This document shows, piece by piece, positions 1 through 10,192 of a stretch of DNA of 64,000 bases. The DNA comes from Tritrichomonas musculus. Taxonomy: Eukaryota; Parabasalia; Tritrichomonadida; Tritrichomonadidae. The first letter of the stretch is position 1; each line of letters opens with the position of its first letter. The translations under genes and the position numbers were made by a program. The DNA lies in the NCBI GenBank assembly GCA_039105265.1, contig JAPFFF010000052.1:186001-250000 (forward strand), in the 5' to 3' direction. The notes under the pieces are model-generated. The model did not search any database, had not been told where the DNA came from, and was given only the letters and a program-made list of their open reading frames with translations.

Positions 1-3000
1 ATTCCTGCAGGACAAGGTATTGGTTTTGCTACAGACATCAATCAAGATGAATATAAGAGGTATGCATTTACGGAAGCACTACGACAGATACATAAAAAGA
101 AAAATGTTGGAAGACCTATTGTTAAAGCAATTGCACTTGATGGAACTTATAAGTACTTCACACTCAGTGATAAGCACAACTTCGAAAGTACATTAGGTCA
201 TATAACAGGAGAACTTGATTTAAGTGAAGACCAGTCAGACACTAATCCATATATCTCAAACATGTTCATTCCAGTTCGATATGAGGTACAATTTATTGAC
301 ATGAACAAAACAAATGATGGTGTTCATTTTAGAACCAAGATGCAAGATATGGATACTCATGAATTCTATGATGATGAAGTCGAAATTGATGAAGACTATC
401 GAAATACACCAGAAGGTAGTTTTTTCCCATACATCAATCTATCACCTATAGACTTATCTACATACCAAATCTTTCATGAGGTAAGGAAAGAGAACTACAG
501 AGATAATTGTTTTGTATATGCTTGTATACAATCCGGTGTGTTCACTGATGATGAAATAGATGACTTACGATTTTTTGTTCAAACAAGAACTATACCCAAT
601 AACAAGATAGAAGAAGTAGCTAAAAAGTTCAAGTGCAATTTTAGTATCATTAGAATTGTTGAACAACCTGATAAATACAAGTATGAAACAAGAATCAACA
701 CCAGAAAGAAAAAATGGTCTGTTGATTTTCAAAGAGAAGTTAACCTGATATTGTTCAAAGACCATTATATGCTCAATAAGAAAATACCTTGTACATTATT
801 CTATCTTCAACACTATGAAGAACTTGATAGAACATTTGCATATATGCCTTTTGAAAAAAGATGTAAGATATAAAATTACATAGTAACAGAAAGACTGTCA
901 AAGACTATAATCATGAAGGAATCAAACCAATAACCTTTTTCCAAAAGATGTTTGAGTTACATCTATTTGAAGAAATCAAAGCATGCGAAATGGATATTAT
1001 CAACACAACTGAATATGAACATGTTAATGACTATGTAAGTCTCGAATATAATGCAGAACAATGTACAAGACTCATTGAAAATAATAAAAAGAAACAAAAT
1101 ACATGGTCAAGGATTTATTATAGCGACTTCGAAACAAACTCTACAGTCAGTCCACATATACCATATCTCAATTGTACGATCTTTCGAGATAAAGCCAACA
1201 TACATAAAATATCTATTCAAGGTGAAGATTGTGGACAGAAGCTCTTGAATTATTTATGGAGTGGCTCATTAACATATTTTCACAACCTCAAGTATGATGC
1301 ATGTTTTTTCATTAACACACCTGGATGGGATACACAGATAACAGAACGAAGTGGAACTGTGTTGCAAATCATCATGACATTATTCGAAGAAGGTACAAGG
1401 AAAGTCAAAAAGAGATTAACATTCAGGAACTCATATAGTATAATACCTCAAGCATTAAGTAAATTTGCTACAATGTTCAACCTCAATGTTCACAAGGAAG
1501 TCATGGCATATAAGCTATATACACAAGAGAACATACAAAGAAGAATTGTTGATGCTACTGAGTTCCAACAGCAATACATCGATGAAAATGCAGATAAGTT
1601 ATCGAAAGCACAACTTGATGCAAACTGCAAGCAGATTATAGAAAATGCAAAAATTGCAAATTGTTATAATGATGGCAAAATCGACATCATTAAATATGCC
1701 ATCTTCTATTGTTTCAAGGACTGTATTGTTTTGATGAAGGGAATGGAAAAATTTAATGAAGACCTGAAAGCAGTCTTTAAAGAAACAAAGACAGATATGT
1801 ATGGTGTTCATGATTTTATATCTATAAGTGCTATTGGATACTGCTTTGCCAAGAAATATGGTTGCTTTGATGGATGTTATGAACTATCAGGTAAGTGTCA
1901 AGACTTCATACAACGATGTGTCTCTGGTGGAAGAACAATGACAGCAGGTAATGAAAAGCAATACATCGAAGGAAAGATACAAGACTTTGATGCAGTTAGC
2001 TTATATCCATCTGCAATGTATGTTATGGATGGTATACCATTAGGAAGACCTAAAGTAATACCACAAGGTACAACACATGAACAACTTATGCAATATGATA
2101 CATTCTTTATCGAAGTCAACATCAAGAAACTCGAATGTAAATCAAAAGAGCCATATAAATTTGGACAAGTATTTACAAGGAATGAAGCAGGTAGTAAAAT
2201 ATTCGGTAATTTTCTTGTTGACCATTATTATATCGATAAAGTAGGTCTCATGGACTTGTTCGAATTTTATGATGTTGAATATGAGTTAATACGTGGCTAT
2301 TACTTTGATGAAGGATTTAACAAGAAAATCAATGAGTTCATTGAGAAGCTCTTTAATCTCAGGGCAAGTTATAAAAAGCAAAAGAACCCTCTTGAACAAA
2401 CAATAAAGCTCCTCCTCAACTCCATATATGGCAAGTCAATATTGAAAGCAACAAAGACTGAAACCAAGACAGTACCAAAAAGCCAACTATACAAGTACCT
2501 CTGGAGGAACTACAACTTTATCAAGGAGGTTGTTGAAGATGCTAATATTGATAAGTGCTATGTCAAGAAGTTGAAACCAATTAATGACCATTTCAACCTA
2601 CCTCAATTTGGTGCAAGCGTTCTCTCTTGGAGTAAGCACTTAATGAACAGGGTTATGGCTACAGCTGAGCAAGCAGGTATACCTATCTTTTATCAAGATA
2701 CTGATAGTATGCATGTACTTGAAAAAGATGTACCAAGGATAGCTGACTTATTCCAGTTCAAGTATCATCAACCTCTTATTGGAAAAAATATGTGTCAGTT
2801 TCATAATGACTTTGATGAGTTCGAAGGTAGTCAAGGGGAAATACACTCAAGAAAACTCATTGCACTTGGTAAAAAGAGCTACCTCGATATCTTGGTTGAT
2901 GAACAAGGAAATGAAGGATATCATATTAGACTCAAAGGAATTCCAAAACAAGTTATTCTCAACAAGTGCAAAAAGATGGATATCACAATTGAAGAACTCT

Positions 3001-3128
3001 ATGAAAGGATGTACAAAGGAGAAAGTATGACATTTGATTTGTTGGATGGTTCGAATGCATTCAGGAAGTCAAAGACATTTCAACAAACCAACTTACCTAA
3101 ATTTGCACGTACTCTTAGGTTTACTTAG
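1..3128 (+). pseudogene. polB: protein-primed DNA polymerase B, partial, broken copy
   Basis: This is the family B DNA polymerase of element I, read from about residue 53 because the gene begins outside the window. The family copies the element from a protein primer bound to the DNA end. It keeps the exonuclease motif D-F-E-T-N, the polymerase motif SLYPS, motif NSIYG and the catalytic Y-Q-D-T-D-S. It is nearly identical to the polymerase of element III. The copy is broken, with about one break. Its 3' end overlaps the convergent downstream gene by 8 bases, an arrangement also seen in elements II and III. Confidence 0.93.
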
Positions 3129-3861
3129 TTATAACATCATTGATATCAGTCGAGTTAGATGGTTTAATTTTGATAGTTATGAACAAAGGACTTTTTAACA
3201 ATATCGGCTGGTATTGAAAATCTACTAAACTTAATTCTAAGTATTTTAATGAATCTGTAAATGTTTTTATTTTTAAAGGCTTACCCTCAGTCTCGAAATC
3301 ATATATAAATGGTTTCTTATCTACAGTGAAGGTATTTATTGTACCAATAACTGAAGGTGTATATTGTTGTTCACCTATATTCGAGTATATGGCATTACCT
3401 TGTAGTGATACTAGATACAACTTAGTATGATTTAATATTGGTATATCTTTTATTATATAGGTTGTATTAGCAGGTAACTCTAAAGGCAATGGAGTATTAT
3501 AAAGACCAGTTACTAATGCGGCTCGATGAGTTAAAGACGTAATGGTAGTCTTCATTGTGGTTTTTATTTGGAATGTTCTTGTTTCTTGATTATACTCCCA
3601 ATGAACCCAACACATTATATTTAATACCGATTGTAATTCTTTGATTGTATAAGAAAATTTAGGAGTTCGAAAATAGGCTTTAAGAGGTATTGAATCACTT
3701 GACATCTCAATATAATCTTCATCATTGGTTAACAGAATATTACTCAAGGTGTTTATAGAAGATACATAATACTTGACATATTTACACTTCCAAGGTATAT
3801 CTAAATTAACTGATACCTTATTATATTCATCAGCATTTGTGCTTTGTACTGATACTAACAT
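3121..3861 (-). CDS. Maverick 246-residue protein, candidate minor capsid protein
   Basis: I do not recognise a named family with certainty. The 246-residue protein is rich in beta-forming stretches and has no signal peptide or membrane segment. It contains I-Y-S-N-I-G-E-Q followed by a C-terminal run ending in alternating hydrophobic residues. The 333/334-residue proteins of elements II and III carry a closely similar I-Y-S-S-I-G-E-Q block and C-terminal layout. Both could be jelly-roll minor capsid (penton-like) proteins; this is inference. The gene lies convergent to the polymerase and divergent from the fibre-like gene, with only 16 bases between the two start codons. The element II copy (18105-18845) is nearly identical. 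Confidence 0.8.
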   Translation of the reverse strand: MLVSVQSTNADEYNKVSVNLDIPWKCKYVKYYVSSINTLSNILLTNDEDYIEMSSDSIPLKAYFRTPKFSYTIKELQSVLNIMCWVHWEYNQETRTFQIKTTMKTTITSLTHRAALVTGLYNTPLPLELPANTTYIIKDIPILNHTKLYLVSLQGNAIYSNIGEQQYTPSVIGTINTFTVDKKPFIYDFETEGKPLKIKTFTDSLKYLELSLVDFQYQPILLKSPLFITIKIKPSNSTDINDVITK

Positions 3862-3877
3862 TTTATTATATCCTAAA

Positions 3878-5041
3878 ATGTCAATTAAAGTTTATTCTTT
3901 GCAATCAGGAGAAACAGAGAAGCTAAAAGACAAAGACATAGAGATAAGTGTTAATGATGAAAACAACATCGATATCATAAGAGGTGGAGACCCAGATGAT
4001 TATCCAACATTTAGCTGTTTATACAATAAAGCAGAAATAGATGAAAAGATAGTTGGTGATTATATAGAAAATGGAGGAAAGCTTGATGGTTTCGGCAATG
4101 TACCTATTACACACAAATTTGCTAATTATTTAAAATATATATTTAACGGACCTGAAAAGAAACCTATATTAGAAAGCCCACTACCTGAAAAAGCAGAGTC
4201 ATATAAGGAGTTGATAAAAGATGAACTTTGCGTAAATACCTTAAATGAATTTATTGAAGAAGAATCTAATACATGTGAGGCTATTCATGAGATGTATACC
4301 GAATTGATGTGTGCTGTTGATGGATATGAACAAATTGCATTTGATGAACAACTAGGACAAACAAAGGTTATTCGATATCTTCAAGACCCTGTACCACTTC
4401 CAACACCCGAGCCTGACCCATTTTTAGCTGAGTTTGGTTATTCGAACCTGGGAGATTTATTGATAAATGTCATAAAGAATGAAAGAACTAACATGACAAC
4501 AAAGAGATTCTTATATGAGGCTTTTAATGAATCTAACTTTAAAAATTTCGTATCAAGGATATCTCAATACCATTGGAATCTAAATAAATTGTCAGTACAA
4601 AGAATAGGATATAGATACAAAGGGTGTACAGACTTGGTTGAGGCAGACCAAATTATTGAAGTAAGTAGCCCATGTGAATTCCTTGATATATATACAAGAT
4701 ACTACTTAGAAAATTACAAACACACTCCTCAAATACTTCAATATTTGCTGTTTTCGAGCGTATTAGGTTTAGGTATCTCAAAAGCCTTAAAATTATTTCG
4801 ACTATCCAAAGCTCCAGATAATAAAATTACCATTACTCATATTGATGGTACTCAAATGTCAGTCACCTTAAATGACCACTTAAATGACGTTCAACGAAAT
4901 ATCGAAGTACTCATGATTGTAATTAATGATTTGCTAGAACAAGTATCGCAGATAAAATCCTGTGATTGCAATCATGAAGAGGAGGAAGGAGGAGGTGGTA
5001 TAGGTATCCCACAAGATGAGATTGATGAATTGACGAACTAA
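3878..5041 (+). CDS. fibre-like anchor protein, short form
   Basis: This encodes a 387-residue protein. I chose the ATG at 3878 because codons further upstream run antisense through the start of the divergent 246-residue gene. About the first 55 residues (starting MSIKVYSL, with a SVNDENN-IDIIRGGDP block) match the N-terminus of the 1,758-residue protein of element II; the rest is unrelated. A hydrophobic stretch lies near residues 300-320, and the C-terminus is a Glu/Gly-rich tail after a Cys-Asp-Cys. A constant N-terminus with a changing remainder is what attachment fibres look like, so I infer a particle fibre or spike role. No enzyme motif is visible. Confidence 0.72.
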   Translation: MSIKVYSLQSGETEKLKDKDIEISVNDENNIDIIRGGDPDDYPTFSCLYNKAEIDEKIVGDYIENGGKLDGFGNVPITHKFANYLKYIFNGPEKKPILESPLPEKAESYKELIKDELCVNTLNEFIEEESNTCEAIHEMYTELMCAVDGYEQIAFDEQLGQTKVIRYLQDPVPLPTPEPDPFLAEFGYSNLGDLLINVIKNERTNMTTKRFLYEAFNESNFKNFVSRISQYHWNLNKLSVQRIGYRYKGCTDLVEADQIIEVSSPCEFLDIYTRYYLENYKHTPQILQYLLFSSVLGLGISKALKLFRLSKAPDNKITITHIDGTQMSVTLNDHLNDVQRNIEVLMIVINDLLEQVSQIKSCDCNHEEEEGGGGIGIPQDEIDELTN

Positions 5042-5071
5042 AGTGCCCCCAAAAAATAGGGGTCTATTCAA

Positions 5072-5246
5072 TTAAATAGGGGTCGACGATCAAGTTAAGA
5101 AAAAATTGAATATTTTTTCAGAAAATATAATTTTAAGAAAAAATTTTTTTTTCAAATATTTTTTTTCTCAAAATAAATTTTTATTATCGTTTTCCCTTGA
5201 AATTAATTATTTTTTGAATCGAATTTTTTGATCGACCCCCATTTAA
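5072..5246. repeat. possible MITE-like insertion with TTAA at both ends
   Basis: A 175-base, very AT-rich segment is bounded by TTAA on each side. Just inside lie imperfect inverted ends, AATAGGGGTCGACGATCAA on the left and the complement of TTGATCGACCCCCAT on the right. TTAA duplication is typical of piggyBac-type and some other cut-and-paste transposons. A partial direct copy of the left end (AAATAGGGGTC) occurs just outside, near 5055-5063. It carries no coding capacity. It could instead be a hairpin terminator between two element genes. Confidence 0.4.
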
Positions 5247-5354
5247 CTTTACCTAAGAAATCAAAATCGACATCTTGAAGAACATTTGGGTAATATTGAT
5301 GAGAATATAAATAGATTGAATCTTGGTGAACAAGTACAGTCATTTCAAGATGCT

Positions 5355-8300
5355 ATGCATGATGTTGTTATGTATGAGGATGCAATACCTGGTATAGCAA
5401 AACAAGCTATGGAACAACAAGACCAAGAACAACGAATACCAATTTACAGACCAATTGGCGACCGTTCGAATGGTCTATATAATCAAGATAGTAATTATGT
5501 TTGGGACATCATCTATGAGGAATGGCGAGAAAGAGATGATAACTTGGATAGACCTGCAGGATGGAGACGAAATAGGAATGCTCCTGTACCTCAAAATTAC
5601 ATGTGGGATGTTGTTCATGATGAATGGGTTATGTTAAATATTTATTATCCTTTCGAGGAAGGTTGGAGAGAAGGAGTTAGTGAAGCAATAGAAAATGTAT
5701 TAATACCAATCTTTGAAAATGACCATAGAGGACATCTCAGGTATAGTGATAGATATGAAGAATGGGTGTTCTTTCCAGAAGAGAATTCATATCTACATAA
5801 GCCAACAAATGAAATGTTATACCGTAATAGAGAATATCATGCAGAATTAGGTCAATATGTAGCTTGGAATATTGTAGATGAGGAATGGCAAGAACATGGA
5901 TATGACTTCCAAGATGATAATTGGATTCATGATGAATTATTAGATGCTCCTAACAATTTAATATGGGATATGACACATGAAGAATGGGTTATTTTATCAC
6001 AACATTTGGAATGGATAGATGGATGGCGAACACAAAACACCCCAGCAGTAGATGCTCTTGTACGTGCAAGAAATAGTTTTGTTCAGGTTTTTGGAGAAAT
6101 AGTTTGGAATGAAGATAAAAGGCAATGGGTTTGGGAACCAAAAGATGACCCATCTCCAATGGCATTATCAATCGAAAATACAAAAGAAGCCAAAACAGAT
6201 AACTCTTCCGCAGTAGCAATACCTGACTTTGTCCAAGGGTTTGATAAATTCGAGGATGTATTAAAATGTTATGGCGTTCAAATATCGAAAGATACTCCAT
6301 CATTAGACCCAGTTAAACCAGTACTTGGTAAATATATTATAAAGGGTGATTTAGAGGTTAATGGAAAAATAATATGTGATTCTATTCCAAGTGGAGGTAC
6401 CTCACCTGTAGACTCTGATTTTACTATAGAAAATGGTATACCTGAATTTGTTATTACTAATAAGGATGTATACTCATTATCTAATACTATCAATGATATC
6501 GAATGCAACCTATTAGGCATCTTTGTACCCGATTTACAAAAACAAGCATTTATTGAATATAATAAGCCTATCTTCAAGATAGTATTAAGAAAGAATGTAA
6601 TATATGATGAAAGAGGTCGGTACATAAAAGAGTTCTATATAGCATCCAGAAATGGTAAAATAGTTTGTCCAGTTATTACCTACAATAAAGAGAATGATTA
6701 TTGTACCATCAATGATAACTCATTAACAGATGATAGGTATTATATAGCATTCGATAAAAGCCTACCTTTTCACCCTTATACTTTATATCTAAATGGAGAA
6801 CTAAGTATTATGAATGAATATGAACCGACTGCATTAAAAACAGATAAGGCAATAAAATGTTCTATCATTGAAGCTGAAAATGCATTAAAACTCCATAAAA
6901 GCGATGTTCACTACTTTTATAAACCATCTATCATCACAGAAGAAAAAATAGGAGAGGACGAATATTATAAGATGGTATATGAAGTACCTGATAACTATGA
7001 AATACCTGATAAATTAAACTTTGTCTTCAAGGAACATTGTTTTGGCAATACATGGAACCTACAATGGAATACTGATAAAAGTCTTGAGAATAAGGGGTAT
7101 TGGTCAGGAGATAATGCGAAAGGTCATCTTAATGGGAAAGTCATTAATAAATGGAATATTCGACCTGGTAGGAAAACAGATGGTTGCTACGGTAGCTGGG
7201 TTACGATTAAGAAAACAGACTTGCATGATAAATTGATACAGACTGATGAAGAGAATGGCTTAATGTTCTCATTATTGAAGAACTACAAACATAAGATAAG
7301 TATTGAGATGAATGATGGAAAGATACATGATGAGGATGAATGGAACCTAACATATACTAATTATGATAGGTCATTTTATGGTGGCATTGATAATGCTTTA
7401 CATCCAGGTTACTATGGAGCAGTTATTTATTACTTTGAGATGGCTCCTAATGTTATGGATAGAACAGATATGTTTGAGAAGATATATTTAGATATATATG
7501 TTGGTGAATCATCTAGAGCAACAAGGTTATCATTCAAAGTTGATAATGTGATTAAAAAGACTGATAAGTGGTTACTCGACGTCATCCCAATCCTAGATAC
7601 TATTGAGACAATTAGCTATGATTGGGGCTTTTGCTTAGATGTTGGTGAAACCAGAGACATAAAATTATATTTGAGGAAGGATTATACAGACCCGATTGAT
7701 GAGATTAATTGGGATTCATCAACTAATGCATTTAAGTACATAATAGACCAACAGTTTTATGAAATAACACCAAATCCTAATGCAGCTACTACCTTATATA
7801 CAGACTACAATATTACTAGTTCGAAGATTATAACAGCTGATAATATTACTACCATGAGGAGTGATTTAAATATGTTAACCAATAATTTTGATGTAGTTAG
7901 TTATGATGTTAAGGACATAACCTCGAAAGTAAATGTGTTAAATGCAGAAATGGGAGAGACTAAAAGGATTACTAAACATTTACAAGAAGACATAGACCAG
8001 GTTAGAATAGTATCAAATGTAGCATTAGCATTTGGAGTTATAGGAACTGCAGGTAGTATAGCTAATGTTGGTCTTACATTGTTTCGAACAGGGTTCACAT
8101 TTACAAAGGCTGGTATAGATGCTACTATTGAAGGTGTATCACAAGGTGAACAAGCTTTGTATCATCTAGGTGATGGAAGCAACCTACCTCCATTAAAAAT
8201 AGGAAGGTCAACTACAACTGATTTAACACCTATTATTGATTGGTGTGATGCAGAAAAGGTAGTTGTTGAATATACTGATGAAACTGAAGACATTTCAAAG

Positions 8301-9905
8301 ACGATAACAACATATCGAGATGCTATTGATTTATGCAACCACTTCAGGGAATCATTAAAACCTGCATTTAGGCTATTAGCTGATAAAATAAATGAGGTTA
8401 ATGAGGAAGTAGAAAATAATAACTATGTTGATAAGAATGATTTAGTAAGAGATGATACTATTGATATAGTAGGTAGTATTGTTAATAAGGAAGTACACCT
8501 TGAAGCTGAAGATGTTATTACAGATGGTACTATTAAGGCAAGACTAATGGTTATGAAGGTTAGTGAGTTTAATGACATCGACTATGAGGAGTGTATAATA
8601 ACTATTACTATTGCAGGTGGTACTATTAGTCAATATGAGGGCAGTGATTACTTCCCAACATGCACCTTAAATGGCAAGACAATAGTTATAGCCAACCCAC
8701 AGCAAGTAAGAGTTACTGGTATAGCCATTAAAGAAAATAGTGCTATTAGGAGAATGTCATTTGAGGTTAAGGATATAGCATATACATGTGATATAGATGC
8801 TCTTAACAACAAGGTAGACTCACTTGAAAAGATATCCCACGACAATAATGAATCAATAGCTACTATTATGAATGAATACCCCACAGTTGATGAGGTTAAT
8901 GATGTACTAAAGGAGTATGCATTAAAGAAAGATATTCTCAAAAATAGCGAGTTGCAATTGAACCCAGACGAAAAACCATCAAATGACGTTCTCCAGAAAA
9001 TAATGTATGATGATGATAAACCGTTATCTGCTCAAGCATCTGCTATTTTAACATCTCTTGTTGTTGGTGAATTCAAGACAATTATTTTAGATACTTGTGA
9101 TGAAAAATATCGAAGCAAAAATGATTTGATATACAAAGAATCTATTGAAGTGCCATTTGAAAATGTACAGGATAGTTCAGGATCGTGGGAAGTCAAAATA
9201 AAATTGGATAGTGGAACTCGTCTTGTTGGAACAATTTCAAATAACGATGGCTTTGTAAAAGAGTTTGATTTTATGTTTGATTATGATGGTGTTATCACTG
9301 AAGATGGAGATGTTAATATAGATATTGAAATTGATGGAACAACTTATTACTTAACTTATTATAAAAGTGATAGTAATGGTCTGTGCTTTTATATCGAAGA
9401 CGGGACAGACTTTTTTGATACCAAATTAATATTAGCGGAAAAAATATTGAAGCAAGATAAAATAGCACTATGTAGTCAAATTACAGAACTACAAAATAAG
9501 ATAGCAGCAATGGAAGCTAGAATTTATGCGCTTGAACCACATGGACCAACTTTACCTGATTTCTATCAAGGGTTTAATAATCATGAAGTTGGTGAAAATG
9601 ATTATTGGGAAGTAAGTGATCGGGGAGGAGTCATGTATTTCGATATATGTTTTGAAATGCATAATGATGACAGTGAATATGCATTTGTATTAAATGACGA
9701 TAAAGATGTCAAACACTACATTAGATTAAAGATAAACTTTGAGACTGAGGAATGTGTTTCTTATCTTGATGAACTAAATGGAAATACAGAACCTTTAACT
9801 CAAAATTCTAACGGTTATTATCAAATACCAGACGAATTACTGGACTCATTTAATTCATCAATGTATTATCGTAAACCATATCTTGAAGTTTATTCAAAAC
9901 CATGA
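5355..9905 (+). CDS. large modular fibre-like protein of element I
   Basis: A protein of about 1,516 residues; the first ATG of the frame is used, and the true start is uncertain. Residues ~50-260 hold about five to six imperfect repeats built on W-(D/N)-x-x-x-E-E-W. Next comes a module shared with both large proteins of element II: (F/L)YKPS, C-F-G-N-x-W-x-L-x-W near residue 560, then QQFYE and T-D-Y-N-I-T-S-S-K-I near 800. A heptad-like stretch leads into a glycine-rich hydrophobic segment (ALAFGVIGTAGSI, near 890). A further coiled coil (IAAMEARIYAL, near 1380) precedes a C-terminal domain. Coiled coils between beta-rich modules suggest a trimeric fibre or spike; this is inference. It is the last gene before the terminus. 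Confidence 0.75.
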   Translation: MHDVVMYEDAIPGIAKQAMEQQDQEQRIPIYRPIGDRSNGLYNQDSNYVWDIIYEEWRERDDNLDRPAGWRRNRNAPVPQNYMWDVVHDEWVMLNIYYPFEEGWREGVSEAIENVLIPIFENDHRGHLRYSDRYEEWVFFPEENSYLHKPTNEMLYRNREYHAELGQYVAWNIVDEEWQEHGYDFQDDNWIHDELLDAPNNLIWDMTHEEWVILSQHLEWIDGWRTQNTPAVDALVRARNSFVQVFGEIVWNEDKRQWVWEPKDDPSPMALSIENTKEAKTDNSSAVAIPDFVQGFDKFEDVLKCYGVQISKDTPSLDPVKPVLGKYIIKGDLEVNGKIICDSIPSGGTSPVDSDFTIENGIPEFVITNKDVYSLSNTINDIECNLLGIFVPDLQKQAFIEYNKPIFKIVLRKNVIYDERGRYIKEFYIASRNGKIVCPVITYNKENDYCTINDNSLTDDRYYIAFDKSLPFHPYTLYLNGELSIMNEYEPTALKTDKAIKCSIIEAENALKLHKSDVHYFYKPSIITEEKIGEDEYYKMVYEVPDNYEIPDKLNFVFKEHCFGNTWNLQWNTDKSLENKGYWSGDNAKGHLNGKVINKWNIRPGRKTDGCYGSWVTIKKTDLHDKLIQTDEENGLMFSLLKNYKHKISIEMNDGKIHDEDEWNLTYTNYDRSFYGGIDNALHPGYYGAVIYYFEMAPNVMDRTDMFEKIYLDIYVGESSRATRLSFKVDNVIKKTDKWLLDVIPILDTIETISYDWGFCLDVGETRDIKLYLRKDYTDPIDEINWDSSTNAFKYIIDQQFYEITPNPNAATTLYTDYNITSSKIITADNITTMRSDLNMLTNNFDVVSYDVKDITSKVNVLNAEMGETKRITKHLQEDIDQVRIVSNVALAFGVIGTAGSIANVGLTLFRTGFTFTKAGIDATIEGVSQGEQALYHLGDGSNLPPLKIGRSTTTDLTPIIDWCDAEKVVVEYTDETEDISKTITTYRDAIDLCNHFRESLKPAFRLLADKINEVNEEVENNNYVDKNDLVRDDTIDIVGSIVNKEVHLEAEDVITDGTIKARLMVMKVSEFNDIDYEECIITITIAGGTISQYEGSDYFPTCTLNGKTIVIANPQQVRVTGIAIKENSAIRRMSFEVKDIAYTCDIDALNNKVDSLEKISHDNNESIATIMNEYPTVDEVNDVLKEYALKKDILKNSELQLNPDEKPSNDVLQKIMYDDDKPLSAQASAILTSLVVGEFKTIILDTCDEKYRSKNDLIYKESIEVPFENVQDSSGSWEVKIKLDSGTRLVGTISNNDGFVKEFDFMFDYDGVITEDGDVNIDIEIDGTTYYLTYYKSDSNGLCFYIEDGTDFFDTKLILAEKILKQDKIALCSQITELQNKIAAMEARIYALEPHGPTLPDFYQGFNNHEVGENDYWEVSDRGGVMYFDICFEMHNDDSEYAFVLNDDKDVKHYIRLKINFETEECVSYLDELNGNTEPLTQNSNGYYQIPDELLDSFNSSMYYRKPYLEVYSKP

Positions 9906-10183
9906 GTAGGGATAGGTACGAGATTCTCGGGGCTGGTACCTGTGCCGTTTCATAGATGGGCGGTTGTGGGGTGGGGTACCTGTGTCGTTTCATAGATGGG
10001 CGGTAGGGGTGGGGACCCTGTGCCGTTTCATTGATGGGGAGCAGTAGTGAGAACATTTTTATTTTTTTTTTTGATCCATCTTTTTTTTTTCTTGTTCTTT
10101 TTTTTTTTTTTTTTTTTTTTTTTAACTAGTTCGTGTTGACGCGTGGGCTACAGCCTCGCGGAAACCGACTAGTATATACTACT
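9906..10183 (+). repeat. right terminus of element I: subterminal repeats and terminal inverted repeat
   Basis: After the last gene come three copies of a subterminal unit with core TG(C/T)CGTTTCAT(A/T)GATGGG, separated by GGTACC and GGGGTGGGG stretches. A long T-tract follows, then a terminal block with AACTAGTTCGTGTTGACG, an imperfect stem-loop at about 10139-10161 and the end GACTAGTATATACTACT. The same block, inverted, begins element III at 47021. Element II carries a variant ending at 35375. No open frame here looks real. Confidence 0.9.
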
Positions 10184-10192
10184 CCTACCTCC

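Larger units (their letters stand above)
1..10183 (+). mobile_element. Maverick/Polinton element I (right part)
   Basis: This is the right-hand part of a Maverick (Polinton) virus-like transposon; its left part lies outside the window. The visible parts, in order, are the protein-primed polymerase B gene, a convergent 246-residue gene, two fibre-like genes, three subterminal repeats and the terminus ending ACTAGTATATACTACT at 10183. Gene order and polymerase sequence match element III, which has the same orientation. It looks young, because the polymerase stretch is almost identical to that of element III. It has about one break in the genes seen. A small MITE-like sequence lies between its two fibre-like genes. 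Confidence 0.93.

Noticed and set aside
1599-2125. Antisense frames inside polymerase B, repeated at 19757-20367 and 62346-62872
   Set aside because: They lie opposite the conserved polymerase motifs in all three copies and show no independent start signals.
9850-10056. Minus-strand frame over the element I terminus
   Set aside because: It reads through the subterminal repeats (R-P-S-M-K-R-H repeats) and has no counterpart in elements II and III.
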